NCBI GenBank assembly: GCA_902779075.1
Contig: CACZAK010000065.1
Span: 1-27,258 of the forward strand
DNA length: 27,258 bases
Direction of reading: 5' to 3'
Source of the DNA: an uncultured bacterium
GTDB lineage: Bacteria > Verrucomicrobiota > Kiritimatiellia > RFP12 > UBA1067
Shown: positions 1-5,981 of the stretch, piece by piece
How positions within the stretch are numbered: position 1 is the stretch's first letter
Layout: each line of letters starts with the position of its first letter
Program-made: the position numbers and the translations under genes
The notes under the pieces: generated by a model
Told to the model about the DNA's origin: nothing
Database searches by the model: none
What the model saw: the letters and a program-made list of their open reading frames with translations, nothing else

Positions 1-251
1 ATCGAAATGAGGCGGCGGATGTTCTGCGACACCTCGCGGCGGAGGTCGCCCTCCACGCGGTAATGGTCCTGAATGAAAGTCACGATCGCGTGAATCTCGT
101 CCTGGCTCAGATCGTCGGCCTTCTTCATCGGCTCGACATTGCACGCCGTAAGCACGTCATCTGCGCGCTTCGGCCCGATTCCGTGGATGTACCGGAGAGC
201 ATAGCGAACATGCTTCTTGCCCGGAATATCCACACCCATCAGTCTTGGCAT
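1..251 (-). CDS. rpsM: 30S ribosomal protein S13 (partial, C-terminus beyond window)
   Basis: This is the small-subunit head protein that contacts 16S rRNA and the tRNA/S19 region. The reverse strand gives MPRLMGVDIPGKK at the N-terminus, followed by the family hallmarks YIHGIGPKRA and RVEGDLRREV. Only about 83 of the usual ~120 residues are present because the gene runs off the left edge. The start is the ATG at 251, with an AGAGGA ribosome-binding site upstream. It lies 21 nt downstream of rpmJ on the same strand, the usual rpmJ-rpsM order of the alpha ribosomal operon (rpsK, rpsD, rpoA and rplQ would be expected beyond the window). Identification is from conserved sequence and synteny. Confidence 0.97.
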   Translation of the reverse strand, partial: MPRLMGVDIPGKKHVRYALRYIHGIGPKRADDVLTACNVEPMKKADDLSQDEIHAIVTFIQDHYRVEGDLRREVSQNIRRLIS

Positions 252-272
252 GGTTGTTTTTTCCTCTTTTTA

Positions 273-386
273 TTAGCCCTGACGCTGCTTATGGCGCGGG
301 TTTGTGCAGATCACACGCACCACGCCTTTGCGACGAATGATGCGACAGTTCTCGCAGATGCGGCGAACGGAACTACGTACTTTCAT
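273..386 (-). CDS. rpmJ: 50S ribosomal protein L36
   Basis: A 37-residue zinc-ribbon protein of the large subunit, beginning [15 protein letters not shown]. The zinc ligands C11, C14, C27 and H32 are all present, so this is the zinc-binding (C+) form. The ATG at 386 is preceded by an AAGAG-type ribosome-binding site about 5 nt away, and the gene ends in TAA. It is the first gene of the alpha operon here. secY and infA, which often precede it, are absent, and a promoter is visible directly upstream. Length and sequence are normal for the family. Confidence 0.97.
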   Translation of the reverse strand: MKVRSSVRRICENCRIIRRKGVVRVICTNPRHKQRQG

Positions 387-422
387 TGTTTAACTCTTCT
401 TTTTATGGTCGAACAGCGGATA

Positions 423-451
423 AGTATATCAAAAATGACGCGTTACCACAA
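423..451 (-). promoter_or_regulatory. Promoter of the rpmJ-rpsM operon
   Basis: On the minus strand the -35 TTGTGG and the -10 TATACT are separated by exactly 17 nt, with the -10 preceded by TTTTGA. Predicted transcription starts near 416, giving a leader of about 30 nt that contains the rpmJ ribosome-binding site. The same TGATATACT-type -10 recurs at other promoters in this window. Confidence 0.7.
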
Positions 452-472
452 GGGGGAAAATTACAAATTTGC

Positions 473-572
473 GAATGCGCGCAGTTGGCCATGTTTTCCG
501 CCAGAAATATCACTTTTTCACCATGCTTACATCGTAATCTCAGTTTCCGCCCACGCAAGATGCGAATGGTTA
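473..572. repeat. 100-bp perfect direct repeat, left copy
   Basis: These 100 bases are repeated without a single mismatch at 2598-2697, in the same orientation, so that the pair brackets the transposase gene. Immediately outside the repeat only scattered similarity remains (CAAATTTGC versus CAAACTTGG on the left). The simplest reading is a very long target-site duplication made by the transposon, which is known for IS1634-type elements. A multi-copy intergenic repeat is the alternative. Confidence 0.85.
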
Positions 573-590
573 TCTCTCGGACATCTATGT

Positions 591-596
591 TATAAT
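591..596 (+). promoter_or_regulatory. -10 box of the transposase promoter
   Basis: A consensus TATAAT lies about 37 nt before the transposase start codon, within TATGTTATAATTATCG. The matching -35 would fall at the edge of the 100-bp repeat (TGGTTA or GGTTAT) and is poor. The site is therefore weak or depends on where the element has inserted. Confidence 0.45.
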
Positions 597-632
597 TATC
601 GTCATGTCACCTAATTGCCTAAAGGAGCGGCG

Positions 633-2504
633 ATGCACATTGAGAGGTACAACAACAACGGAATCGACTACCTGAGGTTGGTCGAGGGCAAGCGCATGGT
701 TGCGCCCAACGGCAGGAGCCGCGTGGGCAAGAAGGTGCGGCTGTGCATCGGCGCGCTGGCCAAGTTCGACGATGGCAGGCCGGACTACCTCGGACGGCTC
801 AGGCAGTCGTTCCGGGACGGGAAGCCGCTGATACCCTCGCTCCAGCGGTTCGCGGGCGAGCCGCGGCCGAGGACGGTCACCGTCACGTTCGAGGCCGGGG
901 ATCCGAAGTGCCTTGGCAAGCCGAAGCTCATGGCGGCGACGATCCTCGATCCGGTGTTCAACGCGCTCGGGCTGGGAGCCCTCCTCGCGAGCGTCAAGCA
1001 TGCGTCGAAGTTGCGCTACGACCTGGCGGGCATCGTGCGGCTGCTCGTGTACGGCAGGATCCTCGATCCCGCGTCGAAGTGCGCGACCATGGCCCGGAAC
1101 GAGAAGTGGCTCGCCCCCGTCGTGTCCAGCAGCAACGGCGACAACGTCTACGACGCGCTGACGGTCATCGAGAGGAACCGTCGCCAGATCCTGCGGCGCA
1201 TGAACACGTGCATCACGCGCGGGACGGGGCGCAAGGCCGGCACTGTGTTCTACGACGTGACAAATTTCTTCTTCGAGGTCGAGGACGCCGACCCCGACGA
1301 GGAGGTGGAGAGCGTGGCGGACGACGGGACGAAGAAGGTCGAGGCGGTCAAGGGGCTGCGGCAGCGGGGCGTCAGCAAGGAGAACAGGCCCCAGCCCATC
1401 GTCCAGACGGGACTCTTCCTCGACGACCAGGGCATCCCCCTGTCCATCGAGGAGTTCCCGGGCAACACGCTGGACGCGCAGACGCTGAAGGACGCAATGC
1501 ACAGGACCGTCGACAACTTCGACATGGGGCGCTTCATCCTGGTCGCGGACCGCGGGATGTACAGCGGAACCAACATGCTGAAGGTGATCGACGGCGGAAA
1601 CGGCTACATCGTCGCCAAGAGCCTGCTCAAGAGCACGGCGACGGACCGGAAGTGGGCGACGGGGCCGAAGGACTGGGAGAGCGCCGGCAAGGACCTGAAG
1701 TACAAGTCCCGGACCGTCACGCGCAAGGCGGTCGACGGCAACGGGGACCCCGTTCTCGGCGAGGACGGAAAGCAGCGGGAATACACGGAGAAGGTGGTCG
1801 TGTACTGGAGCCGGGCCTTCTACGAGCGGCAGCGCCACGAGAACAGGTCGTTCCTGGAGTTCGTGGAGGAGCTCAGGAAGAATCCCAACGGGTTCCGGGT
1901 GACGAAGGCCAGCTACAGGAGTCTCCGGAAGTTCCTGAAGAAGAAGGTCGTCAACACCGAGACCGGCGAGGAGCTGGACGGGGCGAAGCTGCGGGCGATG
2001 ATAGACGACGAGAAGCTGGACGCATTCAGGGACCTCATGGGCTACTACCAGATCGTCTCGTCCGAGACGGGGATGCCGTCGTCCGAAATAATCGAGAAAT
2101 ACCACGGGCTCACGCAGATCGAGGACCAGTTCCGCGAGATGAAGGGCACGCTCCGGACCAGACCCGTCTACGTCAGCACGCGCGAACACATCAAGGCGCA
2201 CCTGCTCGTCTGCTTCATAGCGCTCACGATGATGCGGCTCATCCAGCGCAAGACCAAGGCCGCGCTCCCGGAATGCGCGGGAAAAGACGTGAGGTGGAGC
2301 TACGGCATACCCGGCGCCCGAATAGCCAGGGCGCTCAGGGAATGGAAGACCTGCGAGCTTCCCGAAGGGCAATACTACCAGATGCTGGACGCCGACGGCG
2401 AGGATGTCGGGGCGATCCTCAAAGCGTTCGGCGTGAACGTCACGCCCCAGGCATATACGAAAGGAGAACTGACCGGGCTGAAGTCGTCGATATCGGTCTT
2501 CTGA
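633..2504 (+). CDS. IS1634-family (IS4 superfamily) DDE transposase
   Basis: A 623-residue transposase of the IS4-superfamily DDE type that cuts and pastes the surrounding element. Visible landmarks are the first catalytic Asp in FYDVTNFFFE (about D208), the second in LVADRGMYSG (about D306) and the Glu region QIEDQFREMKG (about 496-505), with a long beta-strand insertion between the second Asp and the Glu. The length fits the IS1634 group (about 550-620). The ATG at 633 is chosen because AAAGGAG lies 5 nt upstream; an in-frame TTG at 615 is less likely. It appears intact, with no frameshift or stop. It is GC-rich, and the opposite strand is also open for almost its whole length, which is a codon-bias artefact. 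Confidence 0.9.
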   Translation: MHIERYNNNGIDYLRLVEGKRMVAPNGRSRVGKKVRLCIGALAKFDDGRPDYLGRLRQSFRDGKPLIPSLQRFAGEPRPRTVTVTFEAGDPKCLGKPKLMAATILDPVFNALGLGALLASVKHASKLRYDLAGIVRLLVYGRILDPASKCATMARNEKWLAPVVSSSNGDNVYDALTVIERNRRQILRRMNTCITRGTGRKAGTVFYDVTNFFFEVEDADPDEEVESVADDGTKKVEAVKGLRQRGVSKENRPQPIVQTGLFLDDQGIPLSIEEFPGNTLDAQTLKDAMHRTVDNFDMGRFILVADRGMYSGTNMLKVIDGGNGYIVAKSLLKSTATDRKWATGPKDWESAGKDLKYKSRTVTRKAVDGNGDPVLGEDGKQREYTEKVVVYWSRAFYERQRHENRSFLEFVEELRKNPNGFRVTKASYRSLRKFLKKKVVNTETGEELDGAKLRAMIDDEKLDAFRDLMGYYQIVSSETGMPSSEIIEKYHGLTQIEDQFREMKGTLRTRPVYVSTREHIKAHLLVCFIALTMMRLIQRKTKAALPECAGKDVRWSYGIPGARIARALREWKTCELPEGQYYQMLDADGEDVGAILKAFGVNVTPQAYTKGELTGLKSSISVF

Positions 2505-2597
2505 CTGGTGTAACCTAAATTATACGGCAAGGATGAAAAAAGCCGCATGACTATTGGGCCAGATGGACATTCTCCAAAAACGAAGTGGCAAACTTGG

Positions 2598-2697
2598 GAA
2601 TGCGCGCAGTTGGCCATGTTTTCCGCCAGAAATATCACTTTTTCACCATGCTTACATCGTAATCTCAGTTTCCGCCCACGCAAGATGCGAATGGTTA
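2598..2697. repeat. 100-bp perfect direct repeat, right copy
   Basis: This copy is identical over all 100 positions to 473-572. It ends 14 nt before the -35 box of the SGNH hydrolase promoter, so if the repeats are target duplications the transposon landed just upstream of that promoter and left it intact. Confidence 0.85.
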
Positions 2698-2710
2698 CTC
2701 CTTTCGGGAA

Positions 2711-2739
2711 TTGATGGTACGGCGAAAATGTGATATACT
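2711..2739 (+). promoter_or_regulatory. Promoter of the SGNH hydrolase gene, apparently leaderless
   Basis: TTGATG and TATACT are separated by exactly 17 nt, and TGTGA precedes the -10. The -10 ends at 2739 and the start codon begins at 2747, so transcription should begin on or next to the ATG. No ribosome-binding site is possible in that arrangement, which implies a leaderless mRNA. Confidence 0.7.
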
Positions 2740-2746
2740 TGCTGCC

Positions 2747-3541
2747 ATGAAAAACACCCCTCTTATCTCACTGCGCCGCTTCATGCTCGCCCTGGGCGCG
2801 GCCGCTGCTTTCTGCGCATACGCGGTCCCGGCCGCAAATGCACAATCCGATGATCTCCAGGCCAACCCCGTGCCCGCCATCGGACAGAACGCGAAGGACC
2901 AGAAGGCTTTCGACCCGGCGAAGAAAGGACCGCGCGTCCTCTTCGTGGGCAACTCGATCACGCTGCACGGTCCGCGCCCGCAGATCGGCTGGACGAACAA
3001 CTGGGGCATGGCCGCGAGTGCGCGCGACAAGGACTACGTCCACCTTCTGCAGAAGAAGATCGCCGCCGTGCGCCCAGACGCGCAGTGCTGTCTCCTCCAG
3101 GTGGCCAACACCTTCGAGCGGGCTTTCTTCAAGAAGGACTGGTCGTGCGAGCGCAACTTCAAGTGGGCACGCGAGTTCAAGCCCGACGTGATCGTGTTCT
3201 TCTTCGGCGCAAACGTACCGAAGACCTACGACGCTGGCACGATGTCGCCCGCCCCCGCGCGCACGTTCGGCGAGGCGCTCGACGCGTTCCGCACCTACCT
3301 CGACCCCGAGGGGCGGGCGCTCGTCCTCATTTCACATGGCTTCTACATCCGTCCGAAACTTGACGCAGAGAAAAAGGCCGTAGCGAAGAAGCACGGCGAC
3401 GTGTTCGTGAACATGGAGGATATACGTGCGCGCAAGGACGCGCACGGCCGCTTCAACCATCCCGGCGACCTCGGCATGGAGCTGATTGCCGAACGCTTCT
3501 GGCAGCACATCGAAAAGCGCGTCCGGGATGTCCGACGTTGA
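2747..3541 (+). CDS. Secreted SGNH/GDSL-type hydrolase-like protein
   Basis: A 264-residue protein with a signal peptide (positive ISLRR, hydrophobic core 12-28, cleavage likely after AANA near residue 32). Block I is VLFVGNSITLHG with the probable nucleophile Ser70; the GxND-like block is FFFGANVPKT and the terminal His lies in FNHPGDLGM. This pattern matches SGNH hydrolases that de-esterify carbohydrates or lipids in the periplasm or outside the cell. The Asn of block III appears displaced (GAN rather than GxND). The ATG at 2747 is chosen over the in-frame TTG at 2711 because the latter is the -35 box and the signal peptide fits the ATG. The gene is monocistronic and its stop codon lies within a strong hairpin. 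The substrate is unknown. Confidence 0.75.
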   Translation: MKNTPLISLRRFMLALGAAAAFCAYAVPAANAQSDDLQANPVPAIGQNAKDQKAFDPAKKGPRVLFVGNSITLHGPRPQIGWTNNWGMAASARDKDYVHLLQKKIAAVRPDAQCCLLQVANTFERAFFKKDWSCERNFKWAREFKPDVIVFFFGANVPKTYDAGTMSPAPARTFGEALDAFRTYLDPEGRALVLISHGFYIRPKLDAEKKAVAKKHGDVFVNMEDIRARKDAHGRFNHPGDLGMELIAERFWQHIEKRVRDVRR

Positions 3542-3555
3542 AAATGGACATCCCG
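3524..3555 (+). terminator. Hairpin overlapping the hydrolase stop codon
   Basis: A perfect 10-bp stem, CGGGATGTCC (3524-3533) with GGACATCCCG (3546-3555), encloses a 12-nt loop that holds the TGA stop. No U-run follows, so it is not a textbook intrinsic terminator. It may act as an mRNA 3'-end stabiliser or a Rho-assisted stop. Confidence 0.4.
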
Positions 3556-3622
3556 CCGTTGCCGTGGCTTTGTGGCTGTTCGCCCCCTCTACCGTCTTCA
3601 GGAATTCTGACGGATCCGGTAG

Positions 3623-3643
3623 GGCGCGCGCCCCGCGCGCGCC
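3623..3643. repeat. Strong GC-only hairpin
   Basis: GGCGCGCGC (3623-3631) and GCGCGCGCC (3635-3643) form a perfect 9-bp GC stem with a CCC loop in the gene-free stretch after the hydrolase. No U-tract follows. It could be an intergenic structural repeat or a transcription barrier. The rest of 3556-3802 shows no supported gene. Confidence 0.5.
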
Positions 3644-3802
3644 GCTAACTGGGAAAGCCGCCATCTTGGCAGCGCAACGAATGTTCATGCTCAACCATCT
3701 TTTGTACGTGGGAGCGTTAGCGAACCGGCGCGACTCGCTCTGTGACTGTATACCACATTTATGAGATGCGTTCAGTATCAAAAGTCCAAGCTACTCGCCT
3801 GA

Positions 3803-3827
3803 AATCACCTTTTGAGTCGGTGATTTT
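3803..3827. terminator. Possible bidirectional terminator
   Basis: AAATCACC (3803-3810) pairs with GGTGATTT (3820-3827) around a 9-nt loop. On the plus strand the stem runs into TTTT. It lies between the plus-strand hydrolase and the minus-strand small-protein pair, where a shared terminator would be expected, but the T-tracts are short. Confidence 0.35.
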
Positions 3828-3878
3828 GCTGACTTCGCGCATACGCGGGAAATCGTTGGCCACGACATCGCCGCCAAG

Positions 3879-4001
3879 TTACGCTTGTCGCGCCCAAACC
3901 CTTGCTTTCACACGATACCGCTTGTGCCATTTGTGCTTGAACCACCATGCGCTCAGGCGCAGGGTTAAACATGCCTTCGTTCCATGGATAGTCTTTGACA
4001 T
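3879..4001 (-). CDS. Small basic protein, 40 aa, unrecognised
   Basis: A short open frame starting MSKTIHGTKACL and ending in TAA. It is rich in Trp, Lys and Arg (AWWFKHKWHKRYRVK) and strongly basic, so nucleic-acid or membrane association is possible but not shown. It is supported mainly by its ribosome-binding site: GAGGAG lies 7 nt before the ATG at 4001. It follows the 71-residue frame on the same strand by 39 nt and the two probably form a pair. I do not recognise a family. It could be a spurious frame, since the surroundings look like decayed intergenic sequence. Confidence 0.4.
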   Translation of the reverse strand: MSKTIHGTKACLTLRLSAWWFKHKWHKRYRVKARVWARQA

Positions 4002-4040
4002 TCTAACTCTCCTCATGTTTTCTGATATCCGATGTGTCAA

Positions 4041-4256
4041 CTAGTCGCCATACTTCGAGTAGTTCCAGATTTCACATACTTCGTTACTCGTCGGAAAATC
4101 TATGGCCGTAATGTCATCCTGCAACCGGGCCCGGTTGCAGAGCGCGGTCGATCTAGCGCGGACCTTCCCATGCCAGATCTTCTTAAAACACTTGTCGGAT
4201 TCCCTTTCCCACCAGCACCTTCCGCGAAAGCGCATCAGTATATTTCTTCCTGCCAT
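4041..4256 (-). CDS. Small protein, 71 aa, unrecognised
   Basis: The frame starts MAGRNILMRFRGRCWW and has an unusually good ribosome-binding site, AAAGGAG 8 nt before the ATG at 4256. The N-terminal half is basic; the C-terminus (DFPTSNEVCEIWNYSKYGD) is acidic and aromatic; four Cys are present. A perfect 22-bp palindrome (4119-4140) lies within the coding sequence. It has no recognised domain. A second small basic protein with an equally good ribosome-binding site follows. The two Shine-Dalgarno sequences argue for real translation, but no homology could be checked. Confidence 0.45.
   Translation of the reverse strand: MAGRNILMRFRGRCWWERESDKCFKKIWHGKVRARSTALCNRARLQDDITAIDFPTSNEVCEIWNYSKYGD
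4119..4140. repeat. Perfect 22-bp palindrome
   Basis: The half-site CTGCAACCGGG is followed directly by its exact reverse complement, with no spacer, inside the 71-residue small gene. Perfect palindromes of this length are rare by chance. It could be a protein-binding site, a cruciform or a recombination scar. Confidence 0.8.
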
Positions 4257-4828
4257 TTCTGTTTCTCCTTTGAGTTCGCTTCAACAGCTGCTTCCACGAG
4301 CAAGCATCAGTGACATCAAATTAGCAACAACCATGCCAATCCGGCCCCAAAGGGACAATGCCGTCAAAAAAACGGACAATCCTGCCATTCCACCTTAATC
4401 TCGCACCCAACCATATTTACGCCGTCCTACAACAGCATATCCGATTTTATAGGCTTTATACCAGAATATACATATCGGATTTCTTGGATTACCTGACGCA
4501 CGCCCTTTTGCGGACATCTCCGGCCTACGTGTTTTAGACTTTTTATAAAACGTCTAAAGTACACGCAAGGGCATGACATGTTGACCAGATGTTTCAAATG
4601 TACACGCGAGGAAGTTGTAAAAACCAACATTCTGGGCTGGTGTTCTAGCGCGAGCCGCGGACGGCGATGGAACACCGTCCCTACCATGGTCGGTGCATAT
4701 TATGTGCCGCAGCGCATGGATGCCCCTCGTGTAGAAGGGTTTTGCAACCGCCTCACACATCAAAGGTGTTACGATCACCGCAAGTCAGGGGACAAGTACG
4801 TGTATGCTCAGCCGCAGGAACAACGAAA
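4257..4828. other. Gene-poor stretch with no convincing gene
   Basis: No frame on either strand here has both a ribosome-binding site and protein-like sequence. A 50-codon minus-strand frame (MSCPCVYFRR, start near 4577) has no ribosome-binding site. A plus-strand frame from 4578 runs antisense through the tRNA and is rejected. A 7-bp hairpin, TTTAGAC (4533-4539) with GTCTAAA (4552-4558), has an AT-rich loop. The sequence is lower in GC than its surroundings, consistent with decayed or acquired DNA. Confidence 0.5.
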
Positions 4829-4903
4829 TGGCTCGGATGGCTGGACTCGAACCAGCAACGGCCTCATTAACGGTGCGGTGTCCTACCATTGGGCAACATC
4901 CGA
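4829..4903 (-). tRNA. tRNA-Asn (anticodon GTT), degenerate
   Basis: The reverse strand folds as a cloverleaf. The 7-bp acceptor stem TCGGATG/CATCCGA and the T-arm GCTGG-TTCGAGT-CCAGC are perfect. The variable loop is 5 nt, and G73 plus CCA are encoded. The anticodon loop reads CCGTTAA, giving GTT (Asn). It is odd in three ways: position 33 is C instead of the near-universal U; the anticodon stem CCGCA/TGAGG has a G-A mismatch; and the D-stem GCCC/GGAC has a C-A mismatch. It may be a functional divergent tRNA or a decaying copy. An insertion sequence begins 10 bp upstream of its 5' end. Confidence 0.65.
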
Positions 4904-4912
4904 ATTTGTATA

Positions 4913-5966
4913 GATAGTGTCTGCCCATCAAAGGCTTGTTTTGGGCACGGGCGCGGACTTTCGCAACGCGCCCGCCGCCTCGCGGAGGTCTGAAAGTGCG
5001 GGGCTGGCGGCTTATGCGGCATCGTCCAGCACCTCCATGAGATGGACGGCCGGAACGCCGTCCGCTGCCTCCGCGAAATAGAAGACCAAAACAGAAAGAC
5101 CTGCGTCGAACAGGTTGGCCACAAGCACCGAAAGCGCGATGCTCACGAGCGTGGTCTTGGAGAACTTGTCCATGACCAGCCCCGCGCCGAAGCAGCGCTT
5201 GTCGCGGCTGAAGAAGCGCTCGACCTCTATGCGGTCGATTTCGTCCTTCCGCTCGGCTCGTTCGGCCCTGCGCCGCTCCTTCTTGTCCGCCGGTAGTCTG
5301 CCGGGCTTGCACCCTGACATCTTCACGCCGCGCCGCTCGTAGTATTTGCAGTTCTCCTTCGTCCTGTAGACCTGATCGACGAGTACGCGCTTCGGATAGT
5401 GCCCCGTCCTCTCCCGGCTCCACCTGTCCCTCTTCTCCACGAGGATCAGCACTTTGGCGAGATAGGCGTCCACGAAAACCATGTTGCGCTTCACCGCGCA
5501 CAGCAGGACGCGGACGAGCGAGCGCATCTTCTTTGCGGGGCACTTCTTCGCCTTCGCCATGGCGAGGCACTTCTTCCGCAGCACCCTGCGGTACGTGCGC
5601 GGCCTGCGGGACTCCTCGACCATCACGTGGAGCTTGTCGACCATCGCGTCGAGTTTCTCGTGCGCCTCGTTCAGCAACGAGAAGTCCTGCGGTTAACGTA
5701 TGTTCGAGGGCGAGCACGATGCGTCGAGGATCATCGTGCCGAGGTTGCCGTTCGGAGACGGCTTCTCCTCCTTATTGCTTGCATGCTCAGGCGTGGGCTT
5801 CGCGTTCTTCAACAGCGTCTCGTTGACGGCGAAGAGGAAGCCCATCCCGAAGCGCTTGCGCAGCTCGGACTGGACCCCGTGCTTGAACGGGCACTTCGTC
5901 TGGTAGGCCGCCATCCCGATGAAGTTGTGAATTTCATCATTTTAGATTTTATGGACAGACACTATT
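4913..5966 (-). mobile_element. IS5-like insertion sequence, internally deleted and inactive
   Basis: Terminal inverted repeats are visible: ATAGTGTCTGCCCATCAAA (4914-4932) and, reading inward from the other end, ATAGTGTCTGTCCATAAAA (5965-5947), matching at 17 of 19 positions. A TA dinucleotide flanks each end (4911-4912 and 5967-5968), a plausible target duplication for this family. The element is about 1.05 kb. The transposase inside lacks its N-terminal part and has an in-frame stop, so this copy cannot move by itself. It sits between a tRNA and the broken helicase. Confidence 0.8.
5012..5914 (-). pseudogene. IS5-family DDE transposase remnant
   Basis: Two halves in one frame are separated by a TAA at 5693-5695. 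The upstream half has the AYQTKCPF and ELRKRFG region and the first Asp in GTMILDASCSP; the downstream half starts PQDFSLLNEAHEKLD. The IS5-family consensus has IRYPxDxSLLNEA across this join, so TAA replaces a Tyr codon. The downstream half carries the second Asp (VLVDQVYRTKENCKYY) and the C-terminal Glu region (DRIEVERFFSRDKRCFG). The usual N-terminal 50-100 residues are missing, because the terminal inverted repeat lies only about 30 bp upstream of the FIGMAAYQT motif. This is a dead copy. Confidence 0.85.
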
Positions 5967-5981
5967 TAGAGCCAACTTTCT

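Larger units (their letters stand above)
573..2597 (+). mobile_element. IS1634/IS4-like insertion sequence between 100-bp direct repeats
   Basis: This is the interval enclosed by two perfect 100-bp direct repeats and contains a single transposase gene. IS1634 and IS1549 are established examples of elements that create target duplications tens to hundreds of bases long, which would explain the repeats. Caution: I do not find convincing terminal inverted repeats exactly at 573 and 2597. A weaker inverted match (TATAATT...CACC near 591-611 against its reverse near 2508-2526) could mark the true ends. Perfect identity of the flanking repeats suggests a recent event. Confidence 0.6.

Noticed and set aside
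585..2372. A 595-codon open frame antisense to the transposase
   Set aside because: It is the mirror of a GC-rich coding strand, rich in Arg, Leu, Val and Pro repeats with no domain, and the plus-strand frame carries clear DDE motifs.
3332..3781. A minus-strand frame over the hydrolase 3' end and the hairpin region
   Set aside because: Half of it is antisense to the hydrolase and the rest reads through the GC hairpin; no ribosome-binding site.
4578..4913. A plus-strand 111-codon frame with CxxC and an AAGGG upstream
   Set aside because: It runs antisense through the whole tRNA and the composition beyond the first part is not protein-like.
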